A stretch of 64,000 bases of DNA from Thermomucor indicae-seudaticae (taxonomy: Eukaryota > Mucoromycota > Mucoromycetes > Mucorales > Lichtheimiaceae), in contig JSYX01000053.1 in assembly GCA_000787465.1 (NCBI GenBank), positions 31,284-95,283 of the forward strand, in the 5' to 3' direction. Below, piece after piece: positions 45,752-56,237 of the stretch (position 1 is the stretch's first letter; every line of letters starts with the position of its first letter). Below the pieces are notes generated by a model, which worked only from the letters and a program-made list of their open reading frames with translations, was not told the origin of the DNA and ran no database searches. The position numbers were made by a program, and so were the translations under genes.

Positions 45752-47818
45752 TCAAGACACCATAGAAAAATACTTTTGCGTAGCCGATAGAGCATGGTAA
45801 CGTACTTCAGGATCTTCGTGTGTCATTAGCTCCATCACTCTTTGTTTCGCGCCGAGCTCCTGCAGATAACTATATGTATAACAAGGTTAACGAACCGCAA
45901 GAAAAGAACATTCTCGCCCCTTTCAGCATTTACCGTCGACCGTCTCGACCACAGTATTTGACGTACTGGCCCAAATCATGGCACGCAATCGCAAGAATAT
46001 CAGATCGATTTGTGGTACTCAAAAGCCTCACCAATGCCCTGGAACGAGTCAAGTCTCCCCTTTCTCAATCTGTTCCAATATCTCAATCATTCCTTACTTT
46101 AGTAGCCGTTGATCATCTTCGTTCAGTTTGTTCGCGTTCTGGCGCCAGAAATTCTCAGATTGATGCGGCGGAGACCATTCCAGTTTCCCAGTCTCTAGTT
46201 CCGAAGCATAGACCTCAAACGTGCTGAATGGGGGGGATCACACAAGTCAGCTATTCAGGACTGCAAATCCCCACTTGATCATCTACTTGCGTTAGACTCT
46301 GAAAATTGTTCTGCAGTTCCGTTCGAATCAGCTCAATGTCGTCCACTATTTCATGATCAGACCATTTTCTGGTACTGAGATGGTCGGCAAAAGGTAAAAG
46401 CTTGGCTACAAGCATGGCGGACAAGTTGGCTCTTGGTGCTTTTTCAACAAGATTCTATATCGTTGACCCATTACTACCACAAAAGTCTGTGCAATGACCC
46501 TTCCTTTTCCTTACCTTGAAAATAGACACCACAACGCGGATAATCTTTTCCTTGACAGCCGATTTGGCCACTTCTACAAGCGTAGGAATCACATCGTATT
46601 TCCTATACGGGTCTACCGTTAGTGGTTATTACTTTGTCTAGTTATCATCCATTTACCTATTCAGGTTGGCTGCCACTTCTTCGTCAAAGGTCAAGAGCCA
46701 AATGGCAAACAGGATCTCATATGTGACCTGAGGACTCCAAGAGCCCCTCTTGAGTATACTGACAAGCCTGATAGGAATACTTTAGCCGGCAGCCAAGCTC
46801 AATAGCGACCTATTTTTTTGCCCCTTACGTATCTGTAGCATGCAGGGTGTTCCAAAACGACCTACGATAAACTGGTATATGAAACAAGGCATCCAGAATC
46901 TGCACGTTCAGTTCGACAAGTTGCTGGTTGCGGCTCTGCAGTTGAAACGTCATCCACCGGAAAAAGTCGTCGATATCGAGATCTCGATTCGACGTTGAAC
47001 TGATATTGCGTAAGCCATCCTAATGATCGTGCATTGCCGACGGACGTACCAGACGAGCATGGCCAGAATTTTGCTGCACTGGATTCCGATAAACTCATCG
47101 TTGATGCGCAAAGCTCTATAGATCCCTCCAGTTGAGCACAAAGAAATACAAAGAACAAGAGTTCACTTGCTTGTGAAAAGGCCCAAACGGATAACCGGGA
47201 TGTCCTTGGCTAGCTTGATGAAACAAGAGGATTCTCTCGGCATGGTCTTGCACACATCAGTCATGAACCCTCATTCATCAGGCTATCATACATTTTACGT
47301 ACCACGCAACATGTCTTGGATGAGGACAAGCACCTTTTGAACAGCATCCACACGGGCGAGCTTTTGCATCAAATCCATGTACATGCCCGCATAATGAACA
47401 CCGTGCTATATATATACCGATACATGGAAACATGAGCAAATATGGATCGAAAACTGAACGGGTAACGTGCCTCGGACATGATGGATGTGATTTCGTCTGC
47501 CGACTTGTTTTCAATATGCTGAACCATGGCGACTTCGTCTTGTGTGATTAGGCCTGCACGCTGGTAACCCTACATGGGGCGGTTCGGGCATAAGCAAACA
47601 AAGGGCCTTTTTGGGACGCGGAGCGCAACGCGGGAAAGGTGTACCTCCCACGGAATGGTCTCTGCCCTGATTTTGTCAGCGAGCTCGTCCAGGTACGGGT
47701 GCGAGATAATGGACAATGTGACATCTTGCAAGAGATCAGGTGTTGGTGTTTCCAGCGAGTCATTGTTGTCCGAGTGCACTGGACCAGCCGCAACCACTGG
47801 CTCCTCGACAGTCAGCAT
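45752..47818 (-). CDS. VMA13: V-type ATPase subunit H (Vma13)
   Basis: Subunit H is a helical HEAT/armadillo-like protein of the V1 sector that switches ATP hydrolysis on in the assembled vacuolar proton pump. It starts [14 protein letters not shown]; the N-terminal domain has [18 protein letters not shown] joined to [20 protein letters not shown], a clear family match. Further parts are [80 protein letters not shown], and the end [18 protein letters not shown]. The protein is broken into about a dozen small exons, the most intron-rich gene in the window. Length about 440, as usual. Confidence 0.92.
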
Positions 47819-48056
47819 GTTCAATGTCAATTGGTTGAAAGAGAAAAATAGAGAAGGAGGGGCCAGAGGTGTTTCAGAGGATGGCAAATTATTTCATTGG
47901 CTTAATTCAATTTGGTCCAAGAAGATGAACAGAATGTGTTTTATCTTTTAAAATAATGAATAGTAGTACTAGTAAGTAAGCAATGTAGAAAGACTAAGGA
48001 GATAAATGATCAAATTACAATCAGGATGCAAAAAAAGGTAAGAAAGAATTAGCGAT

Positions 48057-49195
48057 TTAAGCCGAAGCGACAACAGGTGCAGCTGCATCTTCCTTGACAG
48101 CAGCCGTCTTTTCAGCATCCGGAGAGGTTTCTTCGTTCTTGGTCTCCTCTTCCTTCTTTTCTTCTTCTTGCTTGGGAGTCTCTTGTTCCTGTTCCTTTGG
48201 AGCTTCCTCTTCAACAGGGGCCTCGACCTCGACCGTCTCGACCGTGTTCGCAGGCCCATCAGCCTTGTTCTTCTTACTGGATGAAGACTTCTTGCCAAAC
48301 AAGGCGGTGATGCGACGTCCGATCTTTGGAGATGAAGCTGACCGTGGAAGGGTCTCCTTCTCCTTCTCAGCAGCAGGTTGTTCCTCTTCCTTCTTTGCAG
48401 CAGCCTCTTCTGTGATCATAAGATCAGGTAACCTATTACTTTTTGTTTGGCGGCCAACAGAGACCACTTACCAGGTTCTGCTTCCTGTTCTCCTTCTTCT
48501 TCCTTTACAGCAGCAGGCTGTTCAGCTGATTTCTTCTTGGATCCAAACAGCTTGGTGATAAAGGATTGACGCTTGACGGCTTCCTTCTTTGGAGTTTCCT
48601 CGGTGGCGGCAGCAGGGGCTTCTTCTTGTTGTTGTTCTTCAGCGGGCTGTTCGTCTCCATTGGTGGCGGCGGCAGCATCCGTCTTTTCCTCTTGTTTTTG
48701 TTCTTCGGATTCCTGGTTGTCCTTCTTGACAAGCGAGTCAGCTTCAATCGGCTGAAGCTCTTCAATCTTGGGCAACTCTACCGGTTGTTCAGATTCATCT
48801 TTCTTGTCATCCTCAGCAATAGCAGGTGAAGGAGACTATTGGGGATCAGGTATATTGAGTGAGATACCTAATCTTTCTAATCATATGCTTATCATACATA
48901 CCTTGGAGCGACCAAAGAGACCACCGAGTCCCTTGGACTTCTTCTTTTCCTCTTCCTCTTCTTCCTTTTTGGATTTGCCAAAGCCGAAAAGGCTGAATCG
49001 TTTGTTGCCCTTTGGCGATTCGGCCTCCTTGGCGGGTTCTTCCTCCTTCTTGTTGTTCTCTTCTACCTGTTGTTGTTGTTCTTGTTCCTGGGCATCAGTA
49101 GTAGTAGTAGCAGGGACTGTCTCCTCCTCCTTTTTGTCTTCGACAGGTGGGACGGTGGTGGGTTCAGTCGTAGGGGCAGCTTCGGTGGACGACAT
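48057..49195 (-). CDS. acidic low-complexity protein with four basic LFG modules
   Basis: Three exons, about 365 residues, dominated by Glu, Lys, Ala, Gln, Pro and Thr; intrinsically disordered by composition. Four short basic-hydrophobic modules break the acidic background: KRFSLFGFGKSKK, KGLGGLFGRSK, SFITKLFGSKKKS and RRITALFGKKSSSSKKNK. Introns lie near 48830-48900 and 48412-48470. The start is MSSTEAAPTTEPTTVPPVED. No family is recognised. The repeated LFG-plus-Lys modules could be membrane- or partner-binding short linear motifs. Antisense frames over this gene are artefacts of its low complexity. Confidence 0.75.
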
Positions 49196-49862
49196 GATTG
49201 AGAAAGAAAAGGTTAAAAGAGAAGGTTAGTTTCCCGTCAATTCAGCAGCCCCTTCGTATTTTATATATCTCTACTGTTGCACGCTTATTGTGTCTAAATT
49301 TACTTCTTAGTAACCTTAGTGTTTGTTCGACTTGAAAAACCGCCCCCCCTTTTTTTTTCTTTCGTTCCCTTTCCATCCTATCGCCGGTCTATCTCCACGC
49401 ATATGCAAAGATGATCACCGCGCCAAAAAAGATCATTTTTCTTTACTTCTTTACTCGATTTGTCATATCCTCCTCCCCTTACTTTAGTCAATAGATCAGA
49501 GCGGTATCCGAAAAGTGAGACAAAGGGAAAGGGGAGAAGGGCCTGCCAGATCACCTGTTTAGGTTTTCCAGAACCTGATGTATAGGTGATACCAAATGTA
49601 TCCAAGGTGATACCTGCATAAAACCTGTCAAAATAAGCTTGGCCCGCGGATTTAGCCTGTGGTTACAATCTAAGGGCGAGATAAAGAAGCTCTTTTTTCC
49701 CTTTTTCTTTTGTTCTGCCCTGATGTGAAATGGATAGATTACAGAAATCCCTTTTCTCCCTACCGAGTTTTGGATCATTAAGCACGTGTTTGTTTTCTCT
49801 ACGATCTGGATACCCAAATTTGTGCAACATGGCTTGCGTGATCCGACCCAAAAAAAGGCACT
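49196..49862. other. intergenic
   Basis: About 0.65 kb upstream of the acidic protein gene and downstream of the aminotransferase. Poly-C and poly-T runs near 49340-49360. No supported gene. Confidence 0.4.
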
Positions 49863-51479
49863 TTATGCATTTCGTTGTGGATGCTTCCAATTTTCGAGCA
49901 CGTCAATTAATTTCTGTAGACCCTTTTCCAGCTTTTCTTTTCTTTGACTGAATGTCAAGCGAAAATAGCCAAACGATCTGGTATGGAAGACGTGTCCTGG
50001 AGTCACATAGACTCCGCCATCCAGCAGGGCCTTCCAGATCCGTTTCTCGTCCTCTATCGTGATGGAATAGCGTAGAAAAGACCGAGCGTCCAGAAACAGG
50101 AAATGGCCGCCATGTGCGTGGACATATCTGATATCGTGTTGCTCCAGTAGTTCGGTCACGACACGATACTGAGCTTCAAGTCGCCTTTGATTTGTGGCAA
50201 AGAAGCTAATAAAAAACGCGTGCCCGCGCCCCCCGATGATTCAGCATCCGATTTTATTTCATTTCACGCTCCTCCAAAATGCTTTACCTGTCCACCCATG
50301 CTTCATCAGATAGTATGTTGCACAAAAGTCGATCTGTTAAAGAAGGGGTATAGCTGAATAGACTATAGAATCATTGTCAGATGGTGTTCCTTCGCTAAAG
50401 GAGAGAAAAGAAACTTACGCTGACAACTTCAATGCCTCGCGCAGTTTTTCGTTTTGCTGGTTCACAATGAAACCAACACGAAGACCATTCAGACAAAAGT
50501 CCTTTGATAAGCCATAAATAACATGCACCAGACTCGGATCAATGAGGCGGTCCAGATCAGGTAAGCCAAGGAGCGAAACGAACGGTGTCTCGGAAGATGG
50601 AAACACCGACAGTCCATACACCTCGTCCGACATGACATGTAACTGGTGACGCGCACAGAACCGCAACAACGTTTCCAGGGATGCACGCGAAAAACATCTT
50701 TTTTTCCCGTATTACATTTGTTGCCATGTATTCTCGTCAATTTTTTCCCTACTTACCGCCCTAATGGATTATGAGGATTGGTGATCAGAAACGCTTTGAC
50801 CTTTTTGCCTTGATCCGCTGCTCGCTGCCACGCTGCTTCCAACACGTCGTCATGGACAGTTAGATCAATGTCGTCGTCGTGCGACGGGTACACCGGGACA
50901 ATGTCAACTCCCGTGTGGACCACGACGTCGGCGTCAAAGTTGCCGTAGTAGGGCGCCATGACAAACACGCTATCGCCAGGGTCCGTGATAGCCATGGTGA
51001 GGTGGAAGACGGCTGCACCTGAACCTGTCGTTACGATAACATGTTCTAATTCTACAGGCACACGCGGTTTAAAATGTCGGTTCATCATGGACGCCACCAG
51101 ACCGCGCAGTTTCTTGGATCCATGCGGATCGCCGTAACTCAGATCCTGATACATAATGACAATATAACTAGGTTTGGGCGTTGAAACAGAATAAGGGGAC
51201 TTGATTCTTACCGCTTCTTGAAAATCCAAACATTGGCGAATCTTTGCCCGCTTGTTAGAAACTTGTAAAAGGAAGGTTAAAAGGAATAAAGAAACTCGGT
51301 ACCTTTTCTAAAAGCTCCTTTTGCATGAGGTCATTTTGAGCCAGGCCTAAATTAATGACGGGCTCCTCGAGATCGTGGAATCGTGGCATGGCCGGAAGCA
51401 AGATCTCGCGCAAGGGATTGGGAGCCGCCAAGCTGGCCACGGCTCGATCGGACAAGTAGCCTTCTCGGGCGTTACTCAT
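49863..51479 (-). CDS. PLP-dependent aminotransferase, ACC-synthase-like
   Basis: Fold type I PLP enzyme of the aminotransferase class I/II group. The N-terminus (MSNAREGYLSDRAVASLAAP) leads to INLGLAQNDLMQKELLEK, the ACC-synthase-like pattern. Then come DLSYGDPHGSKKLRGLVASM, TTGSGAAVFHLTMAITDPGD, APYYGNFD, ITNPHNPLGR, SDEVYGLSVF and the PLP lysine in YGLSKDFCLNGLRVGF. The last exon ends FSQRKEKLEKGLQKLIDVLE. About six introns. In fungi such proteins are often deaminase- or transaminase-like and need not make ethylene precursor, so the true substrate is uncertain. Confidence 0.88.
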
Positions 51480-51977
51480 TACGAAACGAAAAATAAAAAG
51501 AATTTGCTTTGTATCGGATCCTCATAAATAGCGCGGTCGACAGAGTTACTACCCAACCACAGGACGTGCCTCTTATTGAATAACGATACCACTTGCATCT
51601 AAAAGAACACCTACGGCAGACTGACAGACACCAACAGTTGAGAGATCACATGGCTACATTGTCATGTTCATAACGATAAGCCTTCTGTCAGTTTCATCGT
51701 GGGCCAAATGGATTAGTAATCCAATGCCTCGCGTATCACGACTGTGCCCTTCACTTGAACCTTATCATTAAAGAAGCTCGAGAGTACGTGCTACCCATGT
51801 TGTGCCCTTCGACAGCTGACGAAGACCCGTACCTTTCGCCTACTCCACCGTGTCCTTTTAAGCATCCACGTTACGTAAAGTTAAGAAAGCACTCTGTTCG
51901 TGCCATTTATCCGTAATATTATGATCGCTCGGCCACATTAATAAACGACCAACTATGTAATCTGAGAGAGCGTACAG
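51480..51977. other. intergenic between the aminotransferase and NmrA-like genes
   Basis: About 0.5 kb. Contains the aminotransferase promoter and the 3' flank of the NmrA-like gene. Nothing else supported. Confidence 0.4.
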
Positions 51978-52841
51978 TTACAGAAATGCAGCCTTATTTT
52001 TCGCGGCCCAAGCTTCGAAGGATTCCGGCTGCCGACCAAGCAACAACGGCAGACCCCGCGATACTCTGGCCGTCGGATCCTGATATGTCGTTATGTAATA
52101 CGCCGTAGCATGATCCATCCCCGTCTGTAATAGTTGCTCATAGAATTCCTGAACGGGAACCTGAGTATAGGTGATGGTCCTGCCCAGCAGCTTGGACAAG
52201 ATGGCAGCACGCTCAGCCGGGGTCTTTACATCACCAATCATTTCGTACGCGGCGTCTCCGTGCTTGTCAATAGGCTCCAAGAGGATCCGAACGGCGGCTG
52301 CCCCGACATCATCTGGCGAAATCCATTCCTGAGGCTCGTCTGGGTCTGCCGTACCGAGGATGGTATCTTTCCCCCTGATGGTGTCCGCCGCGAGGAAGAA
52401 ATGGTTCGTCATGAAATTGGTCGGCCGAAGGGCAATGTGAGTTCCACCGCGGTTCGGGATGGCATCAATGGCTTCTTCCGCGACGCGGTTCTTGTGCAAA
52501 AGTGTATAGTTGCGCCATGGGCCGAGCTTGGCCGAGATTTGCACGATTTGTTTGATACCGGCTGCGTAAGCTCTCTTTGCAATCGCCAGCTTGACGTTTT
52601 CCATGTCATGGAAGTAGGTGACGACCATAAAGAGACGCGTGTGCCCGGGAAGAGACTGCTCAAGAGGCGTCAGATCGCTGTAATCGCCTCGTACCGTTGT
52701 GACATTGTCAGCTTTCTTGATCTTTTGTGGAGAACGCGTGTACACCGTGATTTGTGCCCCGCTTGCGATCAAGCCTTGTAATGCGGACCGGCCGACATTG
52801 CCAGTAGCGCCAACAACATAGATGCGCTCGTTCGTCGACAT
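51978..52841 (-). CDS. NmrA-like NAD(P)-binding protein
   Basis: Single exon, 287 residues, atypical short-chain dehydrogenase. The nucleotide-binding motif is YVVGATGNVGRSALQGLIAS (GxxGxxG), then VYTRSPQKIKKADNVTTVRG. The usual catalytic Tyr-Lys pair is not evident, as in the regulatory NmrA/HSCARG branch, although ISAKLGPWRNYTLLHKNRVA lies in that place. PTNFMTNHFFLAADTIRG and WISPDDVGAAAVRILLEPID match the family. Members are redox sensors or NAD(P)H quinone reductases. Its divergent upstream region holds a long palindrome. Confidence 0.88.
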   Translation of the reverse strand: MSTNERIYVVGATGNVGRSALQGLIASGAQITVYTRSPQKIKKADNVTTVRGDYSDLTPLEQSLPGHTRLFMVVTYFHDMENVKLAIAKRAYAAGIKQIVQISAKLGPWRNYTLLHKNRVAEEAIDAIPNRGGTHIALRPTNFMTNHFFLAADTIRGKDTILGTADPDEPQEWISPDDVGAAAVRILLEPIDKHGDAAYEMIGDVKTPAERAAILSKLLGRTITYTQVPVQEFYEQLLQTGMDHATAYYITTYQDPTARVSRGLPLLLGRQPESFEAWAAKNKAAFL

Positions 52842-52972
52842 GGTTTGGCCTCTTTCTTTTACCGGAAGCGCGCCGTATTCAAGTAATAGCCGTTTCTTTC
52901 GCCCAAATCAAGAGCCAATAGCAGTGCGTACTTTTTGAGCAATGTTTTGAACCCTGCCTGCTTCGCTGTTCT

Positions 52973-53086
52973 GGGTACTCGGCTGGTTCGCAAACAGTTA
53001 TAGGAAACCCTGCGCTTTCACAGTCGCTGAAAGTGCGGCGTTAGTTTGTGATAAGGTTTCCTGAACCACCCTGCTTGAGAGTACCC
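52973..53086. repeat. imperfect nested palindrome, MITE-like
   Basis: Matched arms nest around a centre near 53025-53030: GGGTACTC (52973-52980) with GAGTACCC (53079-53086), GGTTC (52985-52989) with GAACC (53063-53067), AGGAAACC (53002-53009) with GGTTTCCT (53055-53062), and CGCTTTCA (53013-53020) with TGAAAGTG (53028-53035, one mismatch). The arms are not fully colinear. It may be a decayed miniature inverted-repeat element or a regulatory structure upstream of the NmrA-like gene. Confidence 0.5.
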
Positions 53087-53354
53087 TAACTGCTTAAAAA
53101 ATCGCACAAAGACGACGAGCATGCCGTTGCGCAACAAGACCCACTTGTTGCGCAAGCGCTGGTCAGAATCACGGCATCGAAAAAGGGGCGCTTAAAGCAA
53201 GTAATGAGTAGGCCGACTAGTTGAAAGATCAGTGATAGCACTTGTTATTTCGCAAAGGGTTCTATGTACCAGAACTACTTATTGACGTTGAATGATGAAA
53301 AATAGAAAAAGACAAAGGAAGGAATAGGGTATATAAAGGGGAGGGGAAGGTAGA
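53087..53354. other. intergenic
   Basis: Between the palindrome and the end of the transcription factor gene. A TATATAAAG sequence at about 53331 is on the plus strand but no plus-strand gene follows it. Confidence 0.35.
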
Positions 53355-55256
53355 TCATTGACATGCAAACCGTGACACGTCTTCAAAAATAGTGAATGCG
53401 TCAGCTACATGAGCAGGGTTGTAATACTGTTCTCGTGGCCGGAGGTCCCGATCAAACATCATCATGCCGGTATACAAGTTGTTCGTAATCTTGATGCTCC
53501 GACCAGCGGCAGCATCATGATCATCGTCGTCGTCGTTGTTTGATACAGGGTTGTCGGACGTCAGGACGCGTTCGATATCATTGATCAGGTCAACGCAGAT
53601 ATCATCTTGCCATTTTACTTCTGGCATGACCCGCAGCATCTGTCGTGCATGCATCAAGCCCAATTTGGCTCTATCGACAATGACGCGATCCTTGTATTGG
53701 ACGCAAGACATGAGTATCTCGGCGCAGCGTTTCGAATCACCGGGCCATGTCTGGCAGCTTCGGAACTGTATGACGGTCCGCCGTAGCCGGATCATCTCTG
53801 TGGCGCATTCGACCATGGCCAGGATCGTTTTCCGTTGCAGAGGCGTTAAAGTGGCTGAAGAAGAAGGCGCAGGGCATAATTCGTGCAACAGTAATCCCTG
53901 GTTTGTGCAGCGTTCCATGCCCAGATTCATGCAAGCTTCAGCGATGACCGGATTGTTGCTCTCAAACGCACGTTCAGGCTTGAGAAGGTCGGGCGTGTCT
54001 GCGATCCACTGGTCCATTTTCTGCTGCACTTTGGTGATGATGGGTTCGAGGTCGCCTCCGCTGTCGAGCGTTGCCTGTATTTCGTTTGTCAATCGCCGCC
54101 GGGTAATCCACAACGCCAAGACATGGTTCCACCGATAGGCACCGGCGGCCTCATCTGGCTCGTCCAGCGAGCATGGTGTCGGTCGCAAAAGCCGCGAAAC
54201 AGCGTCATGGTCGTCTGAACTGGGCACAAGCATAGAGCACCCGATGGCGCCGGATTCGTGCAAAAAGTGGTCGATCTGGAACAAGTACCACCACAAGCGA
54301 TTGCTCAGCTCTTGTTCTGGTGAGGCCGCCTTCTGGATGTTGTTGTTGTTGTCCTGAACAATGGGTGATATGCCGAGTGCCACAGCCATCTGCACGGCAA
54401 TGGTATGATAGAGGGCCTTTTGCTCAATGGGCAAGGCGCTGGTCATGTTCAAGAGGCAGAGGGCATAGATGCGGTCTGGGTGGGGTTCATCAAAGCAGTC
54501 GCGCAAAGCGTCACGGGCCATCCAGGCCAGTTTGTGCTGAATGGCATCCAGGATGCGTTTATCTTGGACGTGAGCGAGCATGGAAGTGCGATGGTGAATG
54601 AAGATATGACGACACCAATAGGCGCCGATAGCCAGGGCCAGCGGATCTTCGGTTGGGTCGTGCAACCCGCAGTACCATCGCATCAAAACCTTCCTGGGTC
54701 GTACAGGATAATAACGGTTCATACATTCCGCCAGATAATGTACGCAGTCTTCGATCACAGTCGGTAATACAGAGTTAAACGTCAAAAACGTGGCTGTCAC
54801 GACTGGCTGCTGCTCGCCAAGCGCTTTGGCATAAAGCTCGCTGTGGTATCGGATATACGGAAGGGCTGCGAGTCGCTGTTGGTGGTGCTGTCTCCTTTGT
54901 GCAGTACTGAACAGGGGCGGCTCAGGCTGCCGAGTGTGAAGCACAGAACGCTGAGTCAGTTCTGCCAGAACCTGAAGGAAATCGGACACGTCATGCACGC
55001 TGCGAATCGTAATGCAGTAATTGTCTTCGGATGTCCGTTCGATGCTCCACTGGCTGCTCGACAACAGTTCGGTAATATGCGCTGGCTCATCAACGTACAT
55101 GCTGGCAGGACTACTCGGAATGGGCACAATGCTGTTGACGGGGATGGTTGCTGCTTGTTGTTCGGCACGAGTCTTCTTCTTTTTGGTTTTCGGCCGTCGT
55201 GGTCGAGTGCCGTTTATATGAACGCCATTGTGGGGCCCCAACACAATCTCTGACAT
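53355..55256 (-). CDS. fungal transcription-factor-domain protein lacking a zinc cluster
   Basis: Single exon, 633 residues. The middle and C-terminal parts resemble the fungal-specific transcription factor (MHR) domain that follows Zn2Cys6 clusters: AIGAYWCRHIFIHHRTSMLA, YALCLLNMTSALPIEQKALY, AVQMAVALGISPIV and NRLWWYLFQIDHFLHESGAI. The N-terminus has no Cys6 cluster, only a basic stretch (RPRRPKTKKKKTRAEQQAA), possibly a nuclear signal. No upstream exon with a cluster was found in the preceding 400 bp. It may act through partners or bind DNA by another means. Acidic Asp/Asn run near the C-terminus (NNDDDDDHDAAAG). Confidence 0.75.
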   Translation of the reverse strand: MSEIVLGPHNGVHINGTRPRRPKTKKKKTRAEQQAATIPVNSIVPIPSSPASMYVDEPAHITELLSSSQWSIERTSEDNYCITIRSVHDVSDFLQVLAELTQRSVLHTRQPEPPLFSTAQRRQHHQQRLAALPYIRYHSELYAKALGEQQPVVTATFLTFNSVLPTVIEDCVHYLAECMNRYYPVRPRKVLMRWYCGLHDPTEDPLALAIGAYWCRHIFIHHRTSMLAHVQDKRILDAIQHKLAWMARDALRDCFDEPHPDRIYALCLLNMTSALPIEQKALYHTIAVQMAVALGISPIVQDNNNNIQKAASPEQELSNRLWWYLFQIDHFLHESGAIGCSMLVPSSDDHDAVSRLLRPTPCSLDEPDEAAGAYRWNHVLALWITRRRLTNEIQATLDSGGDLEPIITKVQQKMDQWIADTPDLLKPERAFESNNPVIAEACMNLGMERCTNQGLLLHELCPAPSSSATLTPLQRKTILAMVECATEMIRLRRTVIQFRSCQTWPGDSKRCAEILMSCVQYKDRVIVDRAKLGLMHARQMLRVMPEVKWQDDICVDLINDIERVLTSDNPVSNNDDDDDHDAAAGRSIKITNNLYTGMMMFDRDLRPREQYYNPAHVADAFTIFEDVSRFACQ

Positions 55257-55674
55257 TGTACGAAAACTTTTGGATTTCCCCGCATTGTTTAAGCGGGCTG
55301 ACTTTTGGTTTCTCAGATCATGTTCGGGGGAACATTTAGGAACCTTTACATACAGGATTTTTCCACACGATTTGAAGAGGATTCTGGCGCTTTGACACTG
55401 TCCATTTTGCGCTCCATTTAAGAGGATGAACGCTGATATGAGCTGAACTTTCCCGCCATTTTGTCCTTTTATTCAGGATCGATTTTGCTTGCAGAGGCCG
55501 ACCGGACGGCGGTTCTCCATTATCATTGATAACTGTGATGAATGAGGCTTTTTCTAAAGCACTGTAATGAAAATCATAAGACAACATCTTGTTTTGTCAT
55601 TGATGCTCTTTGTCAAGCACAAATACAGAAATGTTTCTCTTGATACGATCGTCTCTGAATGAGTATGGGGTTTA

Positions 55675-56211
55675 TTACAGGTGGTCATGGCTCAGCTGTC
55701 AGCGACATCCACAATCGTTTACAATCCTTGCTATCAAAACACCCAGCTACATTACAGAATGACGTACTCACGAATGCCCCTTCCTCCTCGACTGGGCGGC
55801 ACGGTAGACCTTAAAAGCACCCCACCCACTTTTCAGGACGTACAGTAAGAACCCAGCGCGGGAAGGCGATTTCGCATAAGATCAGCGGCATTTATGCGCT
55901 GAGCGGCAAACCCTCCACACCGAGTCAGTTGCTGGAGTGGTCCTCCATCGATGGGACGAGGATGGAACCTGCGACTGCCTTCATGGCGGTTCCTATGTAT
56001 GTACGCGAGGTAAGCTAATGACAATGATATAATCGACTGCTCGGAAACACACACGCTGCTCGAGGGCGCATTTGGCGATGGTGGGTGGAGTTTGCGTAAG
56101 TCCAACGAAGCGCCAACGATACGCATTTTTGACGCTGATTGCTTTTTCTACATGTAGCTCCTTCACCAACGCCAAGTGCATTCCCGGGGTCAGCGTCCTT
56201 TTTATCAGTAA
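55675..56211 (+). CDS. hypothetical small protein, three exons
   Basis: Not recognised. Reads MGFITGGHGSAVSDIHNRLQ through ATLQNDVLTNAPSSSTGRHG, then a second exon RTVRTQRGKAISHKISGIYA to MAVPMYVRE, then LLHQRQVHSRGQRPFYQ and a stop at 56209-56211. The second intron is about 145 nt with good GTAAGC and TAG borders. The first would be only 33 nt (55806-55838), which is very short, so the exon 1 border may be wrong. The 3' end is 26 bp from the end of convergent TAF12. The long shared frame of exon 2 is the best evidence of coding. Confidence 0.45.
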
Positions 56212-56237
56212 GAGGGGATGTATTTAACAAAGTGATT

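Noticed and set aside
46318..46332. GTTCGAATC, tRNA B-box-like sequence
   Set aside because: Inside VMA13 coding sequence; no A box or cloverleaf around it.
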